A stretch of DNA of 64,000 nucleotides. Source: Hemerocallis citrina (lineage: Eukaryota > Streptophyta > Magnoliopsida > Asparagales > Asphodelaceae). The notes under the pieces were generated by a model that saw only the letters and a list, made by a program, of their open reading frames with translations, did not search any database and had not been told where the DNA came from. A program made the translations under genes and the position numbers. Location: NCBI GenBank assembly GCA_017893485.1, contig CM030363.1, positions 112,029,073-112,093,072 of the forward strand, read 5' to 3'. Shown here piece by piece: positions 22,901 through 32,745 of this stretch (position 1 is the first letter of the stretch; each line of letters starts with the position of its first letter).

Positions 22901-24200
22901 CATGCTTGTTACTACTTGTTGCCATGTCTCATGACTACAAGATTCATGCTTGATACTACTTGTTGCCATGTCTACATGATTCATGCTTGTTACAACTTGT
23001 CGCCATGTTTCATGACTACATGATTCATGCTTGTTACTACTTGTTGCCATGTCTCATGACTACATGATTCATGCTTGATACTACTTGTTGCCATGTTTCA
23101 TGACTACATGATTTATGCTTGATACTACTTGTTGTCATGTCTCATGACTACATGATTCATGCTTGATACTACTTGTTGCCATGTTTCATGACTACATGAT
23201 TCATGCTTGTTACTACTTGTTGCAATGTTTCATGACTACATGATTCATGCTTGATACTACTTGCTGCCACGTGTTCACGATTACGTGACTCGTGCTTGAT
23301 ACTTGTTACTTGACTTGACGCCTGATTACACGGCCCTATAGAAATCCGCCACTAGGCCTAAACGAAACTGTTTGAATGTAGCAACCATGTGATAAAAAGC
23401 TGGGGCGCATGAAGTGCTACCTAGATAGTAATAATACAAGACTTGACATACATGATACCTGTTAAATGATACCTGTACATGATACTTGACATCTGTTACA
23501 TGTTACCTGTACTTGATACTCGTTCGCTTGACACTTAATACTTGTTACTTATACATGATACTTGATACTTACTACATGATACTTGATACTTGATACTTGT
23601 TACTCGTTCACATGATACTTATTTACTTGACACTTGATACATGACACTTACACTTGTTCATCTTACCATACTAGTTGTTCTATTTTTTTTATCATGCCTA
23701 TTCCATGCTATGTTGTTTACCCTTTCCCATGTACTTGTATCCTGCACTACAAGCGGCCCGTATCTTGCATTGACAGGAGTTTGTTTTCTTTTTTCTTTTC
23801 CTGCAATTTATTAAATTGCAGATTTTGGAGATCAGCTGCCAGATGGAATAGGCGAGATGAGATACTAGATGCTGGAATTTGGCTATTATTATTCCTTGTT
23901 GCTTATTTTGAATTATTGTATTTTGCTACTTGGATTTATTTGTATTTGGGCAATGTGACCCAGGATATTGACTTACTCAGATCTGGATTATTTGAGATTA
24001 ATATATATTTTGTTTCAAGTATTCTTGTTGGTATTTTGATTCATATATGCATGCTTGGTTGACTTTTCTTGCTTCCGACTCTGATTATTCTTGTGAAATG
24101 TTGTAAAGATTCTGAAAAACTTATGGATGATGAAAATCATTCGCTGGGCTTAGTCACATATTCGTATTCCGTATTCTCTTTTGGGAAGCGGGGCGTGACA
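19952..24200 (+). mobile_element. Family A solo LTR (4249 bp), TSD GTTTC
   Basis: It starts TGTAACACCTG, ends GGGGCGTGACA, and has the perfect duplication GTTTC at 19947-19951 and 24201-24205. It is the longest copy. Visible parts are an AT-rich U3 with (ATT)n-like stretches (20133-20215), TATA (TTTTATATATATACC, about 20457), and a GC-rich leader (20500-21290). The 5' splice site CAG|GTAAGTAAC is at 21302. The block TGTACTCAGAAGGGGGCCCG is near 22795, a 44-bp tandem array spans 22843-23275, and the hairpin GTAGCA...TGCTAC is near 23380-23430. The 3' splice site AAATTGCAG|A is at 23821, then the terminal box. No gag-pol domain is present. It is nested in gypsy 2 between the antisense ORFs and pol. 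Confidence 0.92.
22843..23275 (+). repeat. 44-bp tandem array inside family A LTR
   Basis: About ten units read 'CATGTTTCATGACTACATGA' then 'TTCATGCTTGATACTACTTG'. Units alternate TTTCATG/TCTCATG and GTTACT/GATACT. The 60-codon minus-strand frame within it is a by-product of the repeat. Its place, between the GGGCCCG block and the hairpin, corresponds to shorter arrays in the other copies. Confidence 0.9.
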
Positions 24201-24205
24201 GTTTC

Positions 24206-24770
24206 ATATGAGTTGTATCTCAAATAATGAGTTTTTGGTCTACAATCAGACTTGTAACTCAAATTTTGATGAAATAATATACCCATTTCTCGAGCTTCCT
24301 GTGAGAATTTGTGTTTCATTTATGTTCGCAAGGGTATCAACAGTTGTAGGAGCAATTCCGAATGGTGAGCTACTTTGTACTTGTTCGTTCGCAAGTAGCA
24401 AAAGTTGCGTCGAGCCAAGTGTTGGACTTCGAACTTGTCGTTTAGAGAGTATCAACAGTTGTAGGAGTAATTCTGAATGGTGAGATACTTTGTACTCGCT
24501 CGTTCGCAAGTAGCAAAAGTTGCGTCAAACCAAGTGTTGGACTCCGAACTTGTTGTTTAATAAGTTTTTTTTAGGCCCAAAAGTAGTACAACCAGAATGC
24601 TTAGAATAGGGAATTTCCAGGGGGTAGATCACTTTTATTGAAAAAAATTAAGCGGCTGCTTCTAAGTTGCGAGCCATCATTACACGATAAAGAAAAAGAG
24701 AAACTTTAACATGCTTTAAGGAGAACGTTCTTAGAGAAGTTTCTTGGAGCGGTGTTTAAACACCCTCTTG
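24206..24770 (-). repeat. Gypsy 2 post-integrase region with two ~116-bp tandem units
   Basis: Two units begin 'TATCAACAGTTGTAGGAG' at 24337 and 24450 and share 'TTCGCAAGTAGCAAAAGTTG' and 'CCAAGTGTTGGACT'. The region 24545-24770 downstream of the integrase stop has no further features. It is a typical Tat 3' spacer. The overlapping 87-91 codon frames are repeat-derived. Confidence 0.7.
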
Positions 24771-25894
24771 CTACTTCAACAAGTGCTCTGCGTTCCATGT
24801 CCTCGGCACTCTCTTGCCCTCCGGATCTTCAAGTTGATAAGCGCCCGGGCGGACAACCTTGGAGATCCTATATGGTCCTTCCCAATTGGGTGCCAACTTG
24901 CCTTTCTTGCTGGAGAAAGAAATAGACAGCTTCCTGAGCACCAGATCTCCTTCTTTGAGACTAGTAAGGCAGACTCTCCTGTTGTAGGATTGCTCGATCC
25001 TACACCGATAGACTTCTTGCTGAATAGAGGATCTCTCACGGATCTCATCAATGAGGTCTAAGTTGCCGCGAGGCTCGTTCGCATTTTGCTCTTCATTGTA
25101 AGCAATCAAGCGGGGGGACGATAGACCCACCTCTAGAGGGATAACGGCTTCGGAGCCATAAGTGAGGTTGAAGGGCGATTCTCCTGTGGGGTTCCTCTTT
25201 GTAGTACGATAGCTCCAGAGTACATTGGGGAGCTGCTCTACCCATAACCCCTTAGTTGACCTGCTTAGTCTTTTTTTCAGGTCGGAGAGAATTTGCCGAT
25301 TGGCGTTCTCTGCCTGACCGTTGGACTGAGGGTGGGAGACCGAGGAGAATCATTGCTGAATGCCAAGATCTGCGCCAAAATCACAGAATGCTGCCCCCGT
25401 GAACTGAGTTCTGTTATCCATTATCAAGATTCAGGGCACGCCGAATCTGCAAACAACGTTCTTCCAAAAGAAGCGCTGCACCCTATTCTCCGGGATCATT
25501 GCTAGGGGTTCGGCTTTGATCCACTTGGAGAAATAGTCGATCATCACAACAAGGAACTTTACCTGGCCTGGTGCTGGAGGGAACAACCCGAGCAAGTCCA
25601 TCCCCCACATTGCAAAAGGGTCAAACTGGATAGAGAAGAGAGCTAAGCTTGCGGTAGGCGGCAGATTATTGAGAATTTTTGGCATGGGCCGCATTGACGA
25701 ACGTGTTGTTCGGCATCGCGGAGAGTAGGCCAGAAATATCCACAGTTCAAGATTTTACGGGCGAGGGACCTTGCTCCCAAGTGAGCGCTACATATTCCTT
25801 CATGCACTTCCTTCAAAGCATACTGGGCTTCATCCGGGGAGAGACACCTCAAGTAGGGTCTGTTGTCTACTTGGGTGTATGAGCGTTTGTACAA
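24771..25894 (-). pseudogene. int: Gypsy 2 integrase
   Basis: Integrase inserts the cDNA into the genome. The zinc-binding HHCC domain is seen near 25643-25840: 'EVHEGICSAHLG' followed by 'CGPCQKF'. The catalytic core follows in a shifted frame: 'WGMDLLG' (first Asp), 'VVMIDYFSKWIKAEPLA', 'IMDNRTQFTG' (second Asp; usual DNGTQF is DNRTQF) and 'SHPQSNGQAENANR' (Glu). The C-terminal part reads 'LVLRKLSISFSSKKGKLAPN' and 'GAYQLEDPEG', ending 'TWNAEHLLK' with a stop at 24771-24773. At least one stop (after 'CRFGVP') and a frameshift between the zinc and core domains break it. No chromodomain is seen, which fits Tat rather than chromoviruses. Confidence 0.88.
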
Positions 25895-25930
25895 GACTCC
25901 CTTGATGAGGGTGTACCGCTCGGCTCTGGT

Positions 25931-27000
25931 TCAGATCTTCTGGGCCTTTTTAGGATCTAAGGGAAGGATCCCATCTCGGAGGAACTCGAGCAGAGGTCTC
26001 ATCCAACACTCCTCGAGTAATAGGGGCAGCGTCTCCACTGGCTCGGGGCCTTCTTCCTCGATGCCGGGCTTCAGGAGAACTTCTATTAAGACCATTTGTT
26101 CGAGCCCTTGGAGGGAGGAGGAAGCAAGCTTTGAGAGGGCGTCCACCTGCGCATTCTCTTCTCGGGGGATCCGATGGAGTTGTGCCACCTCAAAAGAGGC
26201 CATCAGCTCTTTGACCTTGGCCAAGTACTTGGTCATGCGACCATCTTGTGCTTCATATTCCTCTGATACCTGGTTCAGCTGCGAGTCGCTAAATATCTTG
26301 ACATGCTTTGCCCCTGCCTTGCGAGCCATGCATAGGCCTGCTATAAAGGCTTCATACTCGGTATCGTTGTTGGACGTCTTGAAGTTGATGCGGAGTGAGT
26401 ACTGGAGGATGAAATTATCTGGCCTGCTAGGATGACTCCTGCTCCGCTCCCATCGGCGCATGAGGACCCGTCCACATACACCGTCCAGAAGGAGGGTTCC
26501 TCCATTGCTTTGCTGGCATCAGGGATTAAACTCTCCACTATAAACTCTGCTAGGGCTTGAGCCTTGATAGCGGTTCGAGGCTGATAGCTGATATCATGTT
26601 ATCTTAGCTCGATGGACCACTTCATAAGGCACCCAGAGGTCTCGGGCTTATGGAGGACTTGTTTGAGAGGCTTGTCGGTAAGAATGACCACCGAGTGAGA
26701 TTGGAAATGGAGGCAGAGCTTTCGGGCCGCCAAGACCAGGGCATAAGCCATTTTCTCTAGCTTTGGGTAACGGAGTTCAGCGTCCCTAAGGACTTTACTC
26801 ACGTAGTAGATGAGCCTCTGCGTCTTGTCTTCTTCTCTTACTAAAAAAACGCTGAGGGTCTGCTTCGAAGAGGCGAGGTATAGGTAGAGGACCTCCCCAG
26901 GCCTCAGCTTGCTTAAGAGTGGGGGGTTGACTAAGTACGCCTTGAGCTGATCAAAGGACTCTTGTTGCTGTTGCCCCTATTCAAAGCCTTTAGCTCCTCT
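25931..27000 (-). pseudogene. rnh: Gypsy 2 RNase H and second (archaeal-type) RNase H
   Basis: The first RNase H domain is seen at 26599-26802 and upstream ('YPKLEKMAYALVLAARKL', 'VILTDKPLKQVLHKPETSG'). The second begins near 26500 with 'FWTVYVDGSSCADGSGAGVIL', then shifts frame and continues 'NNDTEYEAFIAGLCMARKAG', 'KIFSDSQL' and 'NAQVDALSKLAS', showing the D, E, D, D pattern. Two RNase H domains in tandem are diagnostic of the Tat lineage of Ty3/gypsy. RNase H removes the RNA strand during reverse transcription; the second domain's role is not settled. Frameshifts near 26600 and 26430 make the reading discontinuous. Confidence 0.85.
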
Positions 27001-28101
27001 GAGGGCCTTGAAGAACGGGAGGTATTTCCCCCCGGATTTGGAGAGGAAATGCCCTATCACCGCAAGGCTTCGATGAGTCTCTGCACATCTTTAACATTGG
27101 AGGGGGGAGCCATGTTGAGTATGGCCTGGATCTTCTCGGGGTCGGCCTATATGCTCCTTTGGCTGACCATGAATCCCATGAACTTACCGGATGAGACTCC
27201 GAACACACACTTGTTCGGGTTCAGTCTCATTTGTGTCTTCTCAATACGCCAAAAGCTTCTTGGAGATTGGAGACATGATCTGATCCGCTGAAGGTCTTCA
27301 CCAACATGTCGTCCACATAAACTTCCAGGTTCTGCCCAATCTGCTCCTTAAAGATCTTGTTAACAAGGCGTTGGTATGTGGTGCCAGTGTTTTGAAGCCC
27401 GAAGGGCATGACCCAGTAGTAATACAGGCCCTTATCGGTGACGAAGGAGGTCTTTGGGATGTCAGAAGGGAACATTCTTATCTGATCGTACCTAGAGAAC
27501 GCATTCATCAAGCTTAAGAGTTCATGGCCCGAGGTTGCATTAATCAGGGTGTCGATGCTATGGAGCGGGAATGGATCTTTGGGGCAGGCTTTGTTTAGAT
27601 CTGTGAAGTCGATGCAGATCCTCCAGCTCCCGTTAGCCTTCTTGGCCTTCACGACATTGGAGAGCCACTCCAGATAGTTAACCTCCTGTATGAACCGAGC
27701 CCTAAGAAGTTTCTCAACCTCCTCCTTGATAGCTTGCTGGCGCTCGGGAGAAAATTTGCGTCGCTTCTGCTGAATGGGTCTGGCCCCCGAGGCGACACTA
27801 AGGTGATGCATGAGGAGCTCTTCGGAGATTCTCAGCATGTCAATTGCAGTCCAGGCGAAGAGGTCTCGATTTCCCCTTAGGCACTGGATAAGGTCGGAGC
27901 GAACGGGAAGGGGAAGGACTTTTCTAATCAGAAATTTGCGGGTTGGATCTCCTTCTGAAAAGGCAACCTCTTCCAGCTCATCGACCGGCTTTGATTTAGG
28001 TGGGCTACTCCCTTGGGGGAGTTCAAGAGCTTCGAGGGAGAGGACAGGTCCTCCCACCGAGGTCATGTAGCACTTGTGGGCTACCTTCTAGCTTCCTCTG
28101 G
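27001..28101 (-). pseudogene. rt: Gypsy 2 reverse transcriptase
   Basis: This copies the element RNA into DNA. A 279-codon frame (27227-28066) reads the protease-RT linker 'GGPVLSLEALELPQGS', then 'IQQKRRKFSPERQQAIKEEV', 'FIQEVNYLEWLSNVV', 'WRICIDFTDLNKACPKDPF', 'YYYWVMPFGLQNTGTTYQRL' and the catalytic 'YVDDMLVK'. The first catalytic Asp, normally in MDAFSGY, is replaced by Asn: 'LMNAFSRYDQI'. After 27227 the thumb continues in another frame ('PNKCVFGVSSGKFMGFMV') with a stop. The 5' end is cut at 28101-28106 by the family D insertion; protease lies on its far side. The family is certain; inactivity is inferred from the substitution and frameshift. Confidence 0.92.
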
Positions 28102-29617
28102 CTTCTTGTAGTACCCCGTATTTTTAAATACTATTTTAAAGATTTATAAATTAATTAAAATGATTTTTGGTGAATTAATAAATATTTTTCTGAAGATTTA
28201 TCTTTTTACACATGCAAAACACGTGCAAATATTTTCTTGAAAAGTTCAAAAGCCAAAATTATTTTGTGGAAAATCATTATTTATTATTTGAGATTATTTG
28301 TGATTTTTCTAGATTTTTTTGATATTTATTGAACCGAGTTGCAAATAATTCAAAAAGAAGGATCTTTTTGCAAAATTGTCATTTTGAGGGATGAAAGTGC
28401 AAAACTATTTTTCTGGACTTTTCAAACAGTGCTGTCTGAAAATAAATTGTTCATTTTGTTTTTAAATCCCAATTAAATTGGTTTTATCAAGTTTCCAAGT
28501 ATAGGGATCTATTTATGTAAAGATATATTTTAAAAGGATTATTTTGCAAATGTGTTCAAAACCCTAATTCTTCTAATTCCGGCCTATTTAAAAGGTGGAG
28601 TGCAGCTGTCTTTCGCTGTACAACACAAAGGTTTTATTATTTTTTTATTTTCTTGATTCAAAGAGGAGATCTTGGATTCTTTGCAAAGGAGGGATTTTTC
28701 ATCTTACTTTGTTAAATTCGTTTGATCTCTTCGACAAGGTGAGTGACCTGTTTTGTTTTATTTTGTTTTGTGCATGTGTAAGTTGTTTTGTTTTGTTCTT
28801 TGAATATTGTATGTGGTGTTTCATCTAGTAGAAAGCATGCTAGGGGTTTTGATATGAATACATGTGGTGGATTGAATAAATGGATGAGTTAAAAATTGGA
28901 TATTTAGCAAACCCTAGTTATTTGTGAGTAGAATTTACATGTGGATGATTTTAGATTGTTGGAGAACCTAATATAAATTGTGAGTAGGCTATTTCTTTTG
29001 GATTATTGCTGATTTGATTGGGTATGATGGATGTTATGCATTAATTGATTAAAGATGAGATTTTTGGGACTATTGGTGAGTTGGATGAAAGCAACTTGGC
29101 CATGTTAATGATAAATTTGTTTATGAATCAACAGTTGAGAATAGTTGAGATTGAGTTTGAGGAATTTTGAGGGGTAATGGATTAAAAGACCATGTCTTGA
29201 GGATTTGAGTTTTGATGTCCAGAATTGGATTTGATACATTTTTGATTAAATTTGGGGATTTGTGATTTTGTGAAAGATTTTTACTTGGATTTGGATTTAC
29301 TCAAATACTAAGATTAATCTGAATATTTTGTTATTTTAGTTTATGGATTTTTGAAGCTCTTTTTGTAATACCCCAGATCTTGAGCGAACAGTCGACTGGT
29401 ATTGGTAGCAGTCGACTGGTCTGCATGGGATTTGAGAGATTTGAGAAATTTAGTCCCACATGGGAAGTTTGATAGGATAATTTGAGTATAAATACTATTA
29501 GCCAATGATCAAGAGTCACCAATCCGGTTAACCACCTTTTGAGAGGCAGCCTGTGGTGGGCAGTTGTACTACATAGTATTTATAATTTGTTTGAGTATTG
29601 GGGCGGGGCGTTACAAA

Positions 29618-29630
29618 TGGTATCAGAGCC
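29618..29630 (+). other. Primer binding site of the TRIM
   Basis: TGGTATCAGAGCC, two bases after the 5' LTR end, is complementary to the 3' end of plant initiator methionine tRNA. Confidence 0.9.
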
Positions 29631-29659
29631 GACTTTCGACACCGGATGTAGTAGAGGTC

Positions 29660-29800
29660 AGTATGATTTGCGGTGCTGAGAGTCATTAATCTCCGGGGTC
29701 GGGTATATTCTGCGGTGTTGAGAGTCACAAGTAGTGATTGATAGCCGGGTATCCGATCTGCGGTGTTGAGAGTGATTGATCTCCGGGTCGACTATACTAC
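29660..29800 (+). repeat. Internal tandem repeat of the TRIM, three units
   Basis: 'TGCGGTG(C/T)TGAGAGT' recurs with CGGTG at 29671, 29713 and 29761, each followed by 'GATTGAT' or 'CATTAAT' and 'CCGGG(G)TCG' or 'CCGGGTATCC'. Units are 42-48 bp and fill most of the 263-bp interior. Confidence 0.85.
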
Positions 29801-30536
29801 ATCGGCTAGAAAGGGTGGTCCTACACGAGATGTGTGCCCTGTACTCAGCGAGGACGCTGATTCCTAAGGGAGGGTGTATGTAATACCCCAGATCTTGAGC
29901 GAATAGTCGACTGGTATTGGTAGCAGTCGACTGGTCTGTACGGGATTTGAGAGATTTGAGAAATTTAGTCCCACATGGGAAGTTTGATAGGATAATTTGA
30001 GTATAAATACTATTAGCCAATGATCAAGAGTCACCAATCCGGTTAACCACCTTTTGAGAGGCAGCCTGTGGTGGGAAGTTGTACTACATAGTATTTATAA
30101 TTTGTCTGAGTATTGGAGTGGGGCGTTACACTTTTGGTGCACAAGTATGCACAAACGTTTTTCCTAAATATCGTCTTTTTGTTGTTTAAGAAGAAATTGA
30201 GTTTGATGCGTTTTCGAAGGATTTGACTATATCTCAACTTATCTTGGTATTGATATATTTTGGATTATAAAACAGAGTTATCTTGATGTATGATTGATTC
30301 TTAAAAACTCTAATTTTGATATATGCACACATTCATGTTTTTATTTTGAAGAAGTTCATCAAAAAGCTATTTTATCAATTCAAGTAGTTTTTGATTGGTT
30401 TTTATGGATCTTTGTATATCCTATAAGTTGTATTTGATCATATCAGAAATATACTTTTTATAGATTTTGTTTTTATAAAGTAAATCTTCGTATCGGTTGA
30501 AATATGTACAATCCAAACTGCAGTCTGTAGGTGTGA

Positions 30537-30815
30537 CAGTTGACTAGTATGTTTCGACAGTCGACCGTCGCTACCTGGCTGCTGTGTTTTTCTCATTTCT
30601 TGAAATCTCGTGCGGAACAGTCGACTGAACCATTTCTCCAGTCGAGTGTCCCTGCTCTGTTTTGATATTTTCTAGAGGTGTTGGATTTCGCTCTGTACAG
30701 TCGACTGGTAGCCTTTGCAGTCGACCGTCAACACTTCGAATTATTTTCTTGAAAATGTTGGATTTTCGCTCTGGACAGTCGACCGACTCTGGTTCGCAGT
30801 CGACTGTTACTGATG
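30537..30815 (+). repeat. Four ~80-bp units each with twin CAGTCGACYG motifs
   Basis: Motif pairs start at 30537/30558, 30618/30639, 30698/30718 and 30776/30797, so spacing within a pair is 20-21 and between pairs 78-81. The core CAGTCGACTG is a near-palindrome. Spacer sequences differ while the motifs persist. This lies in the presumed intron of the family D LTR. Confidence 0.85.
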
Positions 30816-31314
30816 TTTCTTGAGTTTTCTAGATGTTCTTTAAATGATTGATTCTTTAAAAGTTTTTGGACTTATAACTTACTATTCTAAATATTATTCT
30901 TTCTACAGAACATATGTTTTCAAGATATTTTATTATTGGATTTGGATTCTGAAATTTTGTAAAGATTTGGATTTTGTTGATTGGAGAGGTTTCTCCCTTT
31001 GATCATTTTGACGATGGATTAGTGAGTTTTGGTCTTGTTGATATCTCTAGGAGTTGAGTGGGAGTCCTGGAACCGGCAGTTGAGATTTGTTGAGTTAGAC
31101 CTGGGGGGTCTTGGTTTGGTTGTTGTTGAGTATTTAAGTCCGGCAGGATACACTAACTCTAGAGATGAGAATTTTGTGTTTTAATAATAACCAACTTAAG
31201 GATAGGCACTAGTGGGGATGTGATGGAACTTGGGAAACGTAAGTATAGGCTCATGGTTTTGTTAGTCCAATGGATGCGTTCTAGGACTGTTTGTTGTTAT
31301 GTCCCGAGAGGACA

Positions 31315-31560
31315 ATTGTATGTTCGCGTGTCGAGGGTCTGCAGGCCTATTCACGGAGCATGCAGGGTGCATTCGCGTGTCGAGGGTCGGCAGGCCTATT
31401 CACGGATTGTTCCTAGTGTATTTGCACGTCGAGGGCCTTGCAAGCCTATTCGTGGGGTACACGGGTTTGGAAGATGATTTTCTGGTTGTTTTCAGCTATC
31501 TTACATGATGCTTGCGCGTTGAGGGTTGTGGTGCCTATTCGCAGAGTATTCTGGATCTTG
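31315..31560 (+). repeat. ~63-bp tandem units in family D LTR
   Basis: Four units share 'CG(T/C)GTCGAGGGTC(T/G)GCAGG' and 'CCTATTC(A/G)(C/T)GG'. The minus-strand family D copy has the same array at 55910-56140. Short ORFs over it are not conserved. Confidence 0.85.
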
Positions 31561-32280
31561 TTTTCCATCACTGTAGTAGGATTAGTTGCATAACGAGGGG
31601 TTATCCCTATAAAGTGGAGATCGTTAAGGGCTTGCACCGGACCTATGTACTATGGAATGCATAGAATCCGACTAGTATGCATTGGAGAGTCAGCATATAG
31701 AAATGTGTTTTCTTGACTTGGTTTTATACTTGTGTTTTCCTGTTTTTCTACATTTGACACTTAGTCTAGATTCACTTGATGTTTTCATGTATTACTATTT
31801 TCTATCTTATATTCCTTGATGTTTCCATGCGTTACTTAATGGTATTTCTCATTTCGTTTATTCTTGCGATTAATACATGTTGTTGATGACTCCATGCTTA
31901 ATGTTTTATTTATTTTGTTTTGTTTTTTTTATGTCACTCACACCATTATGGCTGACCCCTTTAGTTTTGGGAGTTAGGGATCATCTCTAGCCTCATATTT
32001 TACAGGTTGTTGCTTAGAGCTTGGGGTTTGGATGCTTGAGATAGATTGATGTAATAGAGCTTTTGTGCAAATTTTGTAATAGAAAGTGTTGTAAAAGAAA
32101 AAAGTTTGTAATTCAAGGTGTTTTGTATTTTTGCTGTGTTTTGTAAATGATTATTGTAATAAAAGTTGAAATAAAAAATTATCTGTGTTTTTGGCTATGT
32201 GTACTATTGCAATTAAAGTTGATGCTAGGAATTGTGCCGCATATTTCTAAGATATCATATTGGAAATTCGGGGCTCTACA

Positions 32281-32745
32281 CTTCTCCCACGCCTGCTGTG
32301 GTGGGGAATTTCATCTTCATGTGGTAAGCCGAGGGTATGGCCTGCAGATCAACTAGGCCTGGTCGTCCTAGGATGACGTTGTAGGCGGCTTTCACATCTA
32401 CCACCATGAAGTCCATCGGCTCGGTTCTGGTGGTGGGAGTTTTGCCAGCGGTTACGTCGAGAGTTATGACACCCTCGATCGTCACTGGCACTCCTGTGAA
32501 CCTGTGCAGAGTGTAGCCGGCAGGCTTGAGCCGATCTCTGGATAGCCTAAGCCCCTGGAAGGCCTCCAGAAAGAGAATGTTGACCGAACAGCCATTGTCT
32601 ACTAGGACCCGGCGCACGTCAAAGTTGGCCATGTGGAGGTTTATGACCAACGCGTCACAATGGGGGGTTCGGATGCTCTCTAGGTCTCTATCTAAAAAGG
32701 TGACGTGGCCCCTAGGCCCCTTGGGAGGACGGTTCTGCACAGAAT
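32281..32745 (-). pseudogene. pro: Gypsy 2 aspartic protease
   Basis: The retroviral-type aspartic protease of the polyprotein is largely intact in one 154-codon frame: 'HCDALVINLHMANFDVRRVL', then the active-site loop 'VDNGCSVNILF', 'LKPAGYTLHRFTGVPVTIEG', 'MDFMVVDVKAAYNVILGRPG' and 'SAYHMKMKFPT'. Tat elements commonly have D-G-G or D-N-G at this place. The 3' end is interrupted at 32281 by the family D LTR, which also supplies an early stop. Upstream it is continuous with gag in another frame. Confidence 0.9.

Larger units (their letters stand above)
29364..30130 (+). mobile_element. TRIM (miniature LTR retrotransposon), TSD CTTTT
   Basis: A complete terminal-repeat retrotransposon in miniature. 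The 5' LTR is 29364-29615 and the 3' LTR 29879-30130; both are 252 bp, start TGTAATACCCC, end GCGTTACA, and differ at about seven positions by eye. The internal part is only 263 bp. The primer binding site TGGTATCAGAGCC (29618-29630) matches the 3' end of initiator tRNA-Met, and the polypurine tract AAGGGAGGGTG is at 29866-29876. Perfect CTTTT duplications flank it (29359-29363, 30131-30135). It encodes no protein, so it depended on another element's enzymes. A TATA-like GAGTATAAATAC lies in each LTR. The 5S-like block of Cassandra TRIMs is not apparent. Confidence 0.95.
28107..32280 (+). mobile_element. Family D large LTR (solo) with nested TRIM, TSD CTTCT
   Basis: It begins TGTAGTACCCCG, ends GGGGCTCTACA, and has the perfect duplication CTTCT at 28102-28106 and 32281-32285. 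Without the TRIM and its duplication it is about 3402 bp. It splits gypsy 2 between protease and RT, on the opposite strand. Inside: AT-rich U3, TATA-like CCTATTTAAAAGG (28583-28595), short leader, 5' splice site CAAG|GTGAGTG (28738). Then come four ~80-bp units with twin CAGTCGACYG motifs (30537-30815), four ~63-bp units with 'GAGGGTC(T/G)GCAGGCCTATTC' (31315-31560), and the hairpin 'CGGACCTATG...GCATAGAATCCG' (31639-31672). A 3' splice site ATTTTACAG (32005) and poly(A)-like ATAAAA near the end follow. It is homologous to the minus-strand copy at 55201-58887. No protein domain. Confidence 0.9.

Noticed and set aside
22843..23275. Regularly repeated 44-bp units that might suggest CRISPR
   Set aside because: Units are contiguous without unique spacers and lie in a plant LTR; this is an ordinary tandem array.
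29364..30130. TRIM assigned to Cassandra
   Set aside because: No 5S rRNA-like block is visible in its LTR.
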